A DNA stretch of 64,000 nt, taken from the NCBI RefSeq assembly GCF_024171955.1, contig NZ_JAMTCS010000015.1, forward strand, positions 62,001 through 126,000. The letters are read 5' to 3'. A program made the position numbers and the translations under genes. This document shows, piece by piece, positions 25,203 through 32,768 of this stretch (the first letter of the stretch is position 1; each line of letters begins with the position of its first letter). The notes beneath the pieces are model-generated. The model was given only the letters and a program-made list of their open reading frames with translations. It was not told where the DNA came from and ran no database searches. The DNA comes from Promicromonospora thailandica. GTDB lineage: Bacteria; Actinomycetota; Actinomycetes; Actinomycetales; Cellulomonadaceae.

Positions 25203-26420
25203 TCACCGTCGGTCCGCGCGTGCGGCCGGCCCGCCGGGGCGCTGCTCGCGTACGTGCTGCTCGCGCTCCTGCCCGTGCTCGCTGTGCTCGTGCTCCTGCT
25301 CGTGCTCCTGCTCGGCGGGACCCGGCTCGGCCTCCTGCTCCCGGCCCGCCGCCTCCCGCAGGTGCCGCCCGCGTTCGATCTCCTCCTGCCGCTTGGCCTC
25401 GCGCTTCTCGCTCGCGCGGGCGTCCTTGGGCGGCAGCCGCAGCGTCTCCTCGGCGGCGATCCCGCCCTGGAGCTCGCGCCCGCGCTCCAGCTCCGCGTCC
25501 AGCTCGGCGCCCAGCAGCAGCGCCAGGTTGGTGATCCAGAGCCACAGCAGGAAGACGATCAGGCCGGCCAGCGACCCGTAGGTGGCGTCGTAGCTCGCGA
25601 AGGTGGCCACGTAGAGGCCGAAGGCGGCGGACGCCACCAGCCAGCCGAGGATGGCGACGACGGCGCCCACGCTGACCCAGCGCATCTTCGGCTGCCGCAC
25701 GTTCGGCGTGACGTGGTACAGGATCGCGACCAGCACGATCACGAGCAGCAGCACGACGGGCCACTTGGCGATGTTCCAGATGGTCACGGTGGTCGAGCCC
25801 AGCCCCACGGCGTCGCCGACGGCCCGGGCGAGCGAGCCGCTGAGCGCGAGCGCCGCGACGACGAGGGCCGCGATGACCACCGCCACCACCGTGACCAGCA
25901 GCATCACGGGGCGCAGCTTCCAGACGGGGCGCCCCTCGTCGATGCCGTACACCCGGTTCATCGCGCGCCCGAAGGCGCCGACGTAGCCGGATGCGGACCA
26001 CAGGGCGAGCACGACACCGAGGACGAGGGCGAAGCCTGCCCTGCCCCCGCCCCCGGCGGCGTTCTCGACCAGCGGTTCCACGACGTTCAGCGCGTCGGGA
26101 GGCACCACGCCCTCCAGCGTGCCGACGACGCGCTCGACCGCCTGGCCGCCGTTGCCCACCAGCCCGAGCACGGACACCAGCGCCAGCAGCGCGGGCGCCG
26201 CGGCCAGCACGGCGTAGTAGGTCAGGGCGGCGGCCAGGTCCAGGCACTGGTCCCGGGAGAACTGGCGCACCGTGGCCCGCAGCACGTACCCCCACGTCCG
26301 GCCTCTCAGGTCCGGCGGCGAGCCCGGCTTGCGCCGGTCGTCCGGCGCCGGGTCGCCCGTGCGGGCCGACGCGTCGCCGACGTGCCGGTCGTCGACGTGC
26401 GTGTCGTCGAGGTGGGCCAT
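25203..26420 (-). CDS. YihY/virulence factor BrkB family membrane protein
   Basis: A 405-residue integral membrane protein. Six hydrophobic segments span residues 70-330; LAAALTYYAVLAAAPALLAL, FGRAMNRVYGIDEGRPVW and FLLWLWITNLALLLGAELDAELER are family signatures. The last 90 residues are strongly charged, Glu/Arg/Gln/His-rich and probably coiled or disordered. These proteins were once called RNase BN; that activity was later assigned elsewhere, and the role remains uncertain. GGGAGGC precedes the ATG. Same strand as the DUF3618/holin-family genes. Confidence 0.9.
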   Translation of the reverse strand: MAHLDDTHVDDRHVGDASARTGDPAPDDRRKPGSPPDLRGRTWGYVLRATVRQFSRDQCLDLAAALTYYAVLAAAPALLALVSVLGLVGNGGQAVERVVGTLEGVVPPDALNVVEPLVENAAGGGGRAGFALVLGVVLALWSASGYVGAFGRAMNRVYGIDEGRPVWKLRPVMLLVTVVAVVIAALVVAALALSGSLARAVGDAVGLGSTTVTIWNIAKWPVVLLLVIVLVAILYHVTPNVRQPKMRWVSVGAVVAILGWLVASAAFGLYVATFASYDATYGSLAGLIVFLLWLWITNLALLLGAELDAELERGRELQGGIAAEETLRLPPKDARASEKREAKRQEEIERGRHLREAAGREQEAEPGPAEQEHEQEHEHSEHGQEREQHVREQRPGGPAARADRR

Positions 26421-26451
26421 GGTGCCTCCCAGGTCAGGTCCGGTCAGTGGG

Positions 26452-27045
26452 TCATGCGGTGCCGCTGCTGCCCGGCCGGAGGTCGGAGACGGTCTCGCGA
26501 CCGTGCTCGCCCACCTGCTGGGCAGCGTCCTTCGCGGCGTCGCGGACGGCCTCCGCGCCCTCCCGGGCGGGCTCCTTCAAGCCCTCCGCCACCTCGCTCG
26601 CCGTCGACTTCAGGTCGTCGACCAGCGGGGCCGCCTTCTCCTCGACCGCCGCGACGGCGCGCCGCTCGGTCCGGCTCGCCGGCAGCAGCGAGGCGAGGGC
26701 CAGACCCGCGCCGAAGGCGACCAGGCCCACGGCCAGGGGGTTGCCCTGCGTCTGCTCGCGCACCTTCTGCGGGGCCGCGCCCACGCCGTGGGCGACGGAC
26801 GACGCCGCCTCCCGGCCGCGGTCCGCCAGGTCGTGCGAGGTGCCGTGTGCGGAGTCCATGGTGTCGTGCGCCGTGCCCATGACCCGGTCCTTGACCCGGC
26901 CCATGCCGGAGCGCACCTTGTCGGTCTGCCGCCGCACGGCGTGGCCCGGGTGCACCTTGTCGCCGAGCGTGTCCACGTCGTGGCTCAGCTCGGCGCGCGT
27001 GCGCTCGATGTCGGCCCGGATCTCGTCAGGATCGTTGGTGCTCAT
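26452..27045 (-). CDS. DUF3618-domain protein
   Basis: A 197-residue protein. The N-terminal DPDEIRADIERTRAELSHDV is the DUF3618 motif. One hydrophobic segment (PLAVGLVAFGAGLALASLLP) is centred near residue 115 and the rest is charged helix with Ala/Glu/Lys repeats (DAAKDAAQQVGEHGRE) reminiscent of LEA-like proteins. It starts within the stop of the preceding holin-family gene, AAGGAGA being the ribosome site. This gene trio is common in actinobacteria and is thought to act at the envelope under stress; function is not shown. Confidence 0.8.
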   Translation of the reverse strand: MSTNDPDEIRADIERTRAELSHDVDTLGDKVHPGHAVRRQTDKVRSGMGRVKDRVMGTAHDTMDSAHGTSHDLADRGREAASSVAHGVGAAPQKVREQTQGNPLAVGLVAFGAGLALASLLPASRTERRAVAAVEEKAAPLVDDLKSTASEVAEGLKEPAREGAEAVRDAAKDAAQQVGEHGRETVSDLRPGSSGTA

Positions 27046-27548
27046 GCGTTCATCTCCTTGCTCTGGTCCACGCTGTGGCTCTGCTCGTCGTGCCCGCGCA
27101 GGGCGCCGGGGATCTTCTTGACCGACTCCGCGGTCTGCGGCATGCCCTGCACCTCGCGCAGCTCGTTGCGCCCGCGCAGGGCGAGGATCGCCGCCACCAC
27201 GGCCCAGACCGCCGCGACCACCAGGGCCGCCCAGCCGCCGCCCATCACGGTGCCGAGCGCCGACCAGAGGGCCAGCGACAGGAACAGCAGCACCATGTGG
27301 CCGGCCACACCGGCGCCGCCGAACATCCCGGCACCCTTCCCGGCGCGCTTGGCGGACTGCGCCGCCTCCGCCTTGGCGAGCTCGACCTCCTGACGCACCA
27401 GCGTCGACAGGTCGCGCGTCACCTCACCGACGAGCTCACCGAGGCTCGGCTGCCCGCCGGAGGCCGGCTGGGGCGTCGTCGCGGTCCGGGCGGCGGCCGC
27501 CTGCTCGGCCGCGGCGGACGCGGCGAACGGGTCACGGTCGACCGACAT
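27042..27548 (-). CDS. phage-holin-family (Phage_holin_3_6 type) membrane protein
   Basis: A 168-residue protein with an amphipathic stretch SLGELVGEVTRDLSTLVRQE leading to VELAKAEAAQSAKRAGKGAG, then two membrane helices. This is the layout of the actinobacterial putative superfamily III holin family, which is chromosomal and not a sign of a prophage. The ATG at 27548 is preferred because GGGGGGTGAC lies upstream; a GTG nine bases earlier is in frame. It overlaps the upstream gene's end by 17 bp and the DUF3618 start by four. Confidence 0.75.
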   Translation of the reverse strand: MSVDRDPFAASAAAEQAAAARTATTPQPASGGQPSLGELVGEVTRDLSTLVRQEVELAKAEAAQSAKRAGKGAGMFGGAGVAGHMVLLFLSLALWSALGTVMGGGWAALVVAAVWAVVAAILALRGRNELREVQGMPQTAESVKKIPGALRGHDEQSHSVDQSKEMNA

Positions 27549-28269
27549 AGGTGTCACCCCCCGGGGCGTACGACGCCGGGCGCGCGGCCGCGTCGTCCTG
27601 CGCCGTGCCGCCGTACTGCGCCGGGTTCCCGGGCGTCACCGACGCGGAGCCCGACGTCGTGCCGGCCGTCGAACCGGTCGTCGAACCCGGACCCGATCCC
27701 TCCTTCGAGACCTCCTTGGCGCCCCGCAGGAACCGGCCGACGAGCAGGCCCGCGCCCGCGGCGACCAGCAGGAACGTGCCCGGACGGCGGCGTGCGAAGC
27801 TCTCCACCTCGTGCAGCACGTCGGCCGGCTCGCGGTCCTCGAACCACTGGGCCACCTTGCCGCTGACGTCGCCGGCGCGGTTCACCAGGTCGGTCGCGTA
27901 GCCCGGATCCTGCGACCCGTTCGCCATCTGGCCCAGCTCGTTGCCGAGCGACCGCAGGCCGCCCGCGAGGTGCTGCTGCTGGGCGCCCATCTGGGAGCGC
28001 AGCTCGCTGCGCGCCTTGTCGGCCAGGCCCCGTGCCTGGTCACCGGCCTCGTGCGCGACGTCGCGGGCCTTCTCCCGCACGTCGCGGGCTGTCTCCCGGC
28101 CGGCGTCGCCCACCTGCGACGCGGCCTCGCCCACCTTCTCCTTCATGCCGCCGCCGGTGTCCCCGCCGCTGTGCGTGGTCCCGGAGGTGCTTCCCGAGTC
28201 GGGTGGCCCGGACGCCCACTGCTGCTGCGTACCGGTCCCCGTACCGTACGGAACGTTGGTCTCGCTCAT
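27532..28269 (-). CDS. single-pass helical stress/envelope protein
   Basis: A 245-residue protein. A Gly/Thr/Ser-rich head (about 45 residues) is followed by repeated amphipathic 11-residue helices rich in Ala, Glu, Arg and Asp (residues 45-135), similar to LEA or apolipoprotein repeats. One membrane segment (GTFLLVAAGAGLLVGRFLRG) comes next, then a disordered Ser/Gly/Thr tail. It is the first gene of the leftward trio with the holin-family and DUF3618 genes. No enzymatic motif is visible. Desiccation or envelope protection is inference. Confidence 0.65.
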   Translation of the reverse strand: MSETNVPYGTGTGTQQQWASGPPDSGSTSGTTHSGGDTGGGMKEKVGEAASQVGDAGRETARDVREKARDVAHEAGDQARGLADKARSELRSQMGAQQQHLAGGLRSLGNELGQMANGSQDPGYATDLVNRAGDVSGKVAQWFEDREPADVLHEVESFARRRPGTFLLVAAGAGLLVGRFLRGAKEVSKEGSGPGSTTGSTAGTTSGSASVTPGNPAQYGGTAQDDAAARPASYAPGGDTYVGRP

Positions 28270-28355
28270 GGTCCGACTCCCGTCGTCGTCCCCGCCGGAA
28301 CCGGTCCGGGCGGGGTCGCGGAGTGCGCCGCGGCAGACGGCACTCCGCCGATGCG

Positions 28356-28481
28356 GCCGCTTCCTGACCACAACCCAACGTAGGACGACGGGAGCCACTC
28401 GCAACTTCACCTCGTCCCGACCGTTTTCCCGGCCGCTGCCGGGAGCGGCCTATACTCGGTGCAACGGAGTCAGGAAGCGGC
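28356..28481. repeat. 13-bp inverted motif shared by two divergent leaders
   Basis: GTCAGGAAGCGGC occurs at 28469-28481 on the plus strand and in inverted orientation at 28356-28368, i.e. once in the leader of each divergent gene. It could be a shared operator or RNA element. The two copies point towards their own genes. Confidence 0.55.
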
Positions 28482-28511
28482 TCCCGGTCCACGTGGATCT
28501 GGGAGATCTTC
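28451..28511 (+). promoter_or_regulatory. promoter and structured leader of the PAS-ANTAR gene
   Basis: TATACT at 28451-28456 is a good -10 box, directly preceded by a hairpin GGCCGCT/AGCGGCC (28431-28450) where a -35 box would be expected; no good -35 is seen. The leader ends in GATCT-GGG-AGATC just before the ATG, so the ribosome site GGGAG lies in a small hairpin. Confidence 0.45.
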
Positions 28512-29285
28512 ATGTCATCCTTCAAGGAGCCCCGCTCGCTGGTCCCCGACGACGCCACCGGCGACTCCGCGACAGTCACCACCGGCTTCTCCGCCGCGGA
28601 CCTGTCGCTCTCGCTCGGTCTCGGCACCAGCCTGCTCGTCGGCCGCTACAGCGTCGACCTGGCCACGGGCACCTGGTGGTGGTCGGACGAGGTCTACACC
28701 ATGCACGGCTGGCGGCCCGACGAGGTCGAGCCCGGTCTGGACGCCCTGCGCTCCCGCAAGCACCCCGACGACCGCGGCCGCGTGGTGCGCGCCGCCGGTG
28801 ACGCGCTGCGGCTGGGCCGGCCGTTCGCGTGCGGGCACCGGATCGTCGACCGCTCGGGCCGTACGCGGTCGGTGGTCGTGACCGGCCAGGGCACGCTCAA
28901 CCCGCGCCAGGGGACGCCGGAGCTGGTCGGCTTCGTCGTCGACATCACCCCGGTGCAGAAGGAGGCGCTCGAGCGCCGGTCGGACCAGGTGGTCAGCCGC
29001 GCGTTCGTCAGCCAGGCCACCATCGAGCAGGCCAAGGGCGTGATCGTGGCCGTCCGCGGCGTGGACGAGGCCACCGCGACCGCGGTGCTGGTCGGCGTCG
29101 CCCGGGAGGTGGGCATCTCGCTGCGGCTCGCGGCGGAGCAGCTCATGGCCGCCGTGCACGACCGGGCGACCGGCACGCCGATGACGGAGCAGACGCTCAC
29201 CGACGCGCTGGCGGCCGTGCGGCCCGTGAGCCGCCCCCGCGGGCGCGAGCCGCTGCTGACCCGGCGGCCGCGCGCGGCCGCGTGA
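28512..29285 (+). CDS. PAS and ANTAR domain regulator
   Basis: A 257-residue signalling protein. A PAS domain of the PAS_3 type spans about residues 45-155 (YSVDLATGTWWWSDEVYTMHG, RKHPDDRGRVV, GFVVDITPVQ). The C-terminal ANTAR domain (about 165-225; RAFVSQATIEQAKGVIVA) binds structured RNA and acts as an antiterminator in characterised members. There is no kinase or receiver domain, so the PAS module may sense its own ligand. A related protein is encoded at 52274-52987. It faces the envelope-stress trio and may share control with it. Confidence 0.88.
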   Translation: MSSFKEPRSLVPDDATGDSATVTTGFSAADLSLSLGLGTSLLVGRYSVDLATGTWWWSDEVYTMHGWRPDEVEPGLDALRSRKHPDDRGRVVRAAGDALRLGRPFACGHRIVDRSGRTRSVVVTGQGTLNPRQGTPELVGFVVDITPVQKEALERRSDQVVSRAFVSQATIEQAKGVIVAVRGVDEATATAVLVGVAREVGISLRLAAEQLMAAVHDRATGTPMTEQTLTDALAAVRPVSRPRGREPLLTRRPRAAA

Positions 29286-29406
29286 CAGCGGCGAGCGCAC
29301 GAGAGTGAGAGCGCGAGGAGGAGAGGAGGTGATGACGCGCCTCACGCCGGTGTGAGGTGCGCCACCCCCGACTCTGCCCTGGATCGCCCGCCCAGGCAAG
29401 CGGTCT

Positions 29407-30339
29407 TCAACGACCCGATCGAGCGGGCCCTCGACGACCGGGCGGACGAGGACCGGCCTCCTCGTCGAGCTCCTGCGTGCCGAGGACGACGGCCAGCGCG
29501 AGCCGGTCGGCGTCCTCGGTACCCGGCTCGGCGGTGTAGACCATGATCCGCAGGTCGTCGGCGGCCACCACCAGCACGTCGCAGTCGACCGCGACCAGGC
29601 CCACGGTCGGGTGGTCGACCACCTTGTGCCGCGACGGGTCACGAGCCGGCTCCGGCGCGCCGGATCCCCAGAGCTCGACGAAGCGCGGGCTCAGCGCCGT
29701 CAGCTCCCGCACCAGCCGGGCCACGCGCGGGTCGCCGGGATACCGCACCGTCGCCAGGCGCAGGTCGGCGGTCAGCCGCGCCACGACGTCGTCCTCCTCC
29801 TCGGGCGTGTGGACCACCCGGGTGCCCGGACCGACCAGGTGCCGCCACAGCGCGTTGCGCTCGATGCCCCGCCAGCCGGACGTCGGCCCCATGAGCGCCT
29901 CGTACGGCGCGTTGGCCACGACCAGGGTCTGCGTGGCGTCGTACACCGCGACGGGCGTGCCCGCGAGCCGGTCCAGCAGCCGGTGCACGCTGGGCGGGAT
30001 GTACGTGGGCACCTCGGAGCGGCAGGGCGGGGCGTGCCCGGCGAGCCGGTAGAGGATGTCGCGCTCGGCGTCGGGCAGGCGCAGCGCACGGGCGAGCGCC
30101 TCCGTGACCTGGGCCGACGGCGAGACCGCGCGGCCCTGCTCCAGCCGCGTCAGGTAGTCGGCGGAGATCCCCGCCAGCCCGGCCAGCTCCTCCCGGCGCA
30201 GCCCCGCGGCCCGGCGCCGCGGCCCCACCGGCAGGCCGACGGCCTCCGGTGCGACGGCGTCCCGCCACCGCCGCACCATGCGCCCGAACTCCCAGCCGGC
30301 CGTACCGCTGTCCGTACCCGTGGCCACAGCCCTGTCCAT
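29407..30339 (-). CDS. XRE-family regulator with MmyB-like ligand domain
   Basis: A 310-residue regulator. The helix-turn-helix LRREELAGLAGISADYLTRL is followed by EQGRAVSPSAQVTEALARAL. The C-terminal domain (about 110-290) is the MmyB-like PAS-type ligand domain, with VAVYDATQTLVVANAPYEAL and LWRHLVGP. This family usually faces and regulates an SDR gene in actinobacteria, as here. The ATG at 30339 gives the normal length; longer readings extend into the SDR gene. The last residues are Pro/Arg-rich. Confidence 0.87.
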   Translation of the reverse strand: MDRAVATGTDSGTAGWEFGRMVRRWRDAVAPEAVGLPVGPRRRAAGLRREELAGLAGISADYLTRLEQGRAVSPSAQVTEALARALRLPDAERDILYRLAGHAPPCRSEVPTYIPPSVHRLLDRLAGTPVAVYDATQTLVVANAPYEALMGPTSGWRGIERNALWRHLVGPGTRVVHTPEEEDDVVARLTADLRLATVRYPGDPRVARLVRELTALSPRFVELWGSGAPEPARDPSRHKVVDHPTVGLVAVDCDVLVVAADDLRIMVYTAEPGTEDADRLALAVVLGTQELDEEAGPRPPGRRGPARSGR

Positions 30340-30441
30340 ACCCCCAGTGTGCGCGTCGCCCGCAGCCGCTGTCCTGGCCCTGGCAGTCCTACGACAACCG
30401 GACGGCTCCCTGCCGTCCCGCGCCCGGCGCACGCTGGCCGC

Positions 30442-31125
30442 ATGACAACGACACTCGTCACCGGGGCCACTCGCGGCCTCGGCAAGGAGACCGCCCGCCA
30501 GCTCGTCGCCGCGGGGCACACCGTCTGGATCGGCGCCCGCGACGAGGCCGCCGGCCGCGCCGCCGCCGCGGAGACCGGCGCCCGCTGGGTGCTGCTCGAC
30601 GTCACGGACGACGCGTCCGTGACCGCCGCCCTCGCCCGCATCGAGGCCGAGGGCGGGCTGGACGTGCTGGTCAACAACGCCGGCATCGCGACGTTCTCCG
30701 TGGACCCGGCCGAGGCCCTCGCGGTGCTCGACACCAACGTCGTGGGCGTCCTGCGGGTCACCGAGGCGGCCCTGCCCCTGCTGCGCCGCTCGGCGGACCC
30801 GGTGATCGTGAACCTGTCGAGCGCGCTCGGCTCGTTCTGGGCGAACCACCAGCCCGACCGCCCGGCGTCGCAGGTGCCCGCGATCGTCTACGGCGCGAGC
30901 AAGGCCGCCGTCTCGATGCTGACCGTGCAGTACGCGCGGGCGGTGCCGGAGGTGCGGGTCAACGCCGTCGAGCCGGGCTACACCGCCACGGAGCTGGGCG
31001 GGCAGCCCAACCCGCACGGCCGTCCGGTCGAGGTCAGCGCACGGACGGTCGTGCGGGTCGCCACCCTCGGCCCGGACGGGCCCACGGGCACCTTCCAGGA
31101 GGACGACGGCGAGCTGGGCTGGTAG
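30442..31125 (+). CDS. short-chain dehydrogenase/reductase
   Basis: A 227-residue classical SDR. The nucleotide-binding glycine motif is TGATRGLG at residues 8-15, the structural NNAG is in VLVNNAGIATF, and the catalytic set includes Ser in NLSSALGSFW and YGASKAAV (Tyr and Lys). It is the target-type partner of the divergent MmyB-like regulator, with about 100 bp between. Redox substrate unknown. Its stop is three bases from the stop of the convergent GH5 gene. Confidence 0.9.
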   Translation: MTTTLVTGATRGLGKETARQLVAAGHTVWIGARDEAAGRAAAAETGARWVLLDVTDDASVTAALARIEAEGGLDVLVNNAGIATFSVDPAEALAVLDTNVVGVLRVTEAALPLLRRSADPVIVNLSSALGSFWANHQPDRPASQVPAIVYGASKAAVSMLTVQYARAVPEVRVNAVEPGYTATELGGQPNPHGRPVEVSARTVVRVATLGPDGPTGTFQEDDGELGW

Positions 31126-31128
31126 CCG

Positions 31129-32685
31129 CTACGGCGTGCGCACCGCCACCTCGAAGACGCGGGCCACGTCCGGCGTGTAGTCGGACGGGTCCGTGACCAC
31201 GAGCCGCACCTGGTCGACGGCGGCGGCCGGGCCCGGCGCGCTGACCAGTCCGCGCGTGTTGTCCTGGAAGGACGCCGCCTGCTGCCACCCGGCCGCGGTG
31301 TGCACCTCGACGGCGAAGTCGCGCAGCACGTTGACCGCTCCCCCGCCGACGTACCCGCTGTACACGTCCACCTGGTCGACGACGGTGGGCGCGTCGAGCG
31401 TGATCGTCAGCGTCGGGGTGGTGTCGCCCTCCGCCGAGAGCCAGCGGCCGGCGTTCGTGCAGTCGCCGTCCACCGCCTTGGCCGCCCCGCTCGTGCCGCC
31501 GGCCGACGACGCGACCGCCGTCGCGCCCACCGCCGCGTGGGAGGCGCACGGGGAGGCGTACGGCTGGTCGGCGAGCCAGGCCTTGATCATCGCGCCCTGG
31601 TGCTCACCGCCGAGCAGGTTCCAGTCGTGGTCGAACATCTGCGGCTTCCAGTAGTTGTCGAAGATCCACGCCGTCCAGCTGATGTGCGGGCGGGCGTCGA
31701 GGTACTGGCGCAGCGGGATGCCCCAGCCCGACGTCGTGCCCACCGTGACCGTGGGGTCGGAGAACTCGCCCGGCGGGTTCCAGCCGAACTCTGTGAGGAT
31801 CACCGGGATCTGCCGGGCCGCGTTCCCGAACCGGGCGTCCAGGTTGGCCGCGGTCGCGTCCCCCTGGTTCGGGTACAGGTGGTAGACGTAGGCGATGTCG
31901 TTCCCGGCGACCGGGTCGGCGGCCGCCTGGTTGACGTAGGTGCTCCACTGCGGGCTGCCCACGAGCAGCAGCGTCTGCGGCGCGACCGCCCTGATGTCGT
32001 CCACCACGGGCTGGATGTACGACTTCCACGTCGACCAGCTCGCGGGCGCGACCGGCTCGTTGAACACCTCGTAGATCACGTTCGGCACGTCGGCGTACAG
32101 CGGCGCCACGTAGTCCCAGAACTCCGAGACGGCCGACCGCGGCACACCCGTGCTGCCGTAGTCGGACACGTGGTGCAGGTCCACGATGATGTAGATGCCC
32201 AGGTCGACGGCCTGCTGCACGTACGGGTCGACGTAGCGCTCGACGTTCTCCTGCACGGACAGCGAACCCCAGACCGTGACGGGCAGGCGCACGACGTCGG
32301 ACTGCCAGCCGTCGGACACGGTCATGTCGATCACGTCGGAGATGGGCCTCGGGTGGCACTCGGGGCACTCGGCGTTGTGCCGGGGCGCGAGCACGGACAC
32401 GCCGCGCAGCTGCACCGGGGTGCCGGCGGCGTCCACGATCTGGTTGCCGGAGGTGCCGAGACGCGACACGGCGGCGGGGGCGGCGTCCGGCGCGGCGTCG
32501 GGGGCGCCCGACGCCGTGGCGGGGACCGCGAGCCCTAGACCGGCCATGACGAGGGCGAGCGCCGACGCCGCGACCGCGTGCCGGGCCGGCTCGCGCCTCG
32601 GGGGCCGGGCGGCGGGACGGGAGACGGGCGGAGCGGGGGTGGTGGGCTGGGGCGCGCGCCCCCTGAGCAGGATGTTTCGCAGCAC
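31129..32685 (-). CDS. secreted GH5-family glycosidase with C-terminal F5/8-type C carbohydrate-binding module
   Basis: A 518-residue exported enzyme, probably a beta-glucanase or cellulase. A long basic N-terminus (about 38 residues, possible extended signal peptide) precedes a hydrophobic core ending near PATASG. The TIM-barrel covers about 75-380: VVRLPVTVWG, IVDLHHVSDYG, the acid/base Glu210 in YEVFNEPV and the nucleophile Glu299 in ILTEFGWNP. Residues 380-518 form a beta-sandwich of the CBM32/F5-8C kind (AVDGDCTNAGRWLSAEG, VDQVRLVVTD). GTG start with GGAG upstream. It stands alone. Confidence 0.88.
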   Translation of the reverse strand: MLRNILLRGRAPQPTTPAPPVSRPAARPPRREPARHAVAASALALVMAGLGLAVPATASGAPDAAPDAAPAAVSRLGTSGNQIVDAAGTPVQLRGVSVLAPRHNAECPECHPRPISDVIDMTVSDGWQSDVVRLPVTVWGSLSVQENVERYVDPYVQQAVDLGIYIIVDLHHVSDYGSTGVPRSAVSEFWDYVAPLYADVPNVIYEVFNEPVAPASWSTWKSYIQPVVDDIRAVAPQTLLLVGSPQWSTYVNQAAADPVAGNDIAYVYHLYPNQGDATAANLDARFGNAARQIPVILTEFGWNPPGEFSDPTVTVGTTSGWGIPLRQYLDARPHISWTAWIFDNYWKPQMFDHDWNLLGGEHQGAMIKAWLADQPYASPCASHAAVGATAVASSAGGTSGAAKAVDGDCTNAGRWLSAEGDTTPTLTITLDAPTVVDQVDVYSGYVGGGAVNVLRDFAVEVHTAAGWQQAASFQDNTRGLVSAPGPAAAVDQVRLVVTDPSDYTPDVARVFEVAVRTP

Positions 32686-32768
32686 GATGGTTCTCCGTTC
32701 TTCGTCGAACGAGGCGGTGCGTGCAGGGCAAGAACGAGATCGGTCAGGTGCGTCTGGTCAGTTCCCCC

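Noticed and set aside
27042-27548. Phage holin family protein as sign of a prophage
   Set aside because: The family is chromosomal in actinobacteria and sits with DUF3618; no other phage genes are nearby.
29325-29355. AGGAGGTGATG followed by a seven-codon ORF (MTRLTPV)
   Set aside because: The Shine-Dalgarno-like tract is only two bases from the ATG, there is no gene downstream on that strand, and the ORF lacks a coding theme.
29352-29546. 64-codon plus-strand ORF after the PAS-ANTAR gene
   Set aside because: It runs into and opposite the end of the XRE regulator gene and is Arg/Pro-rich shadow sequence without a ribosome site.
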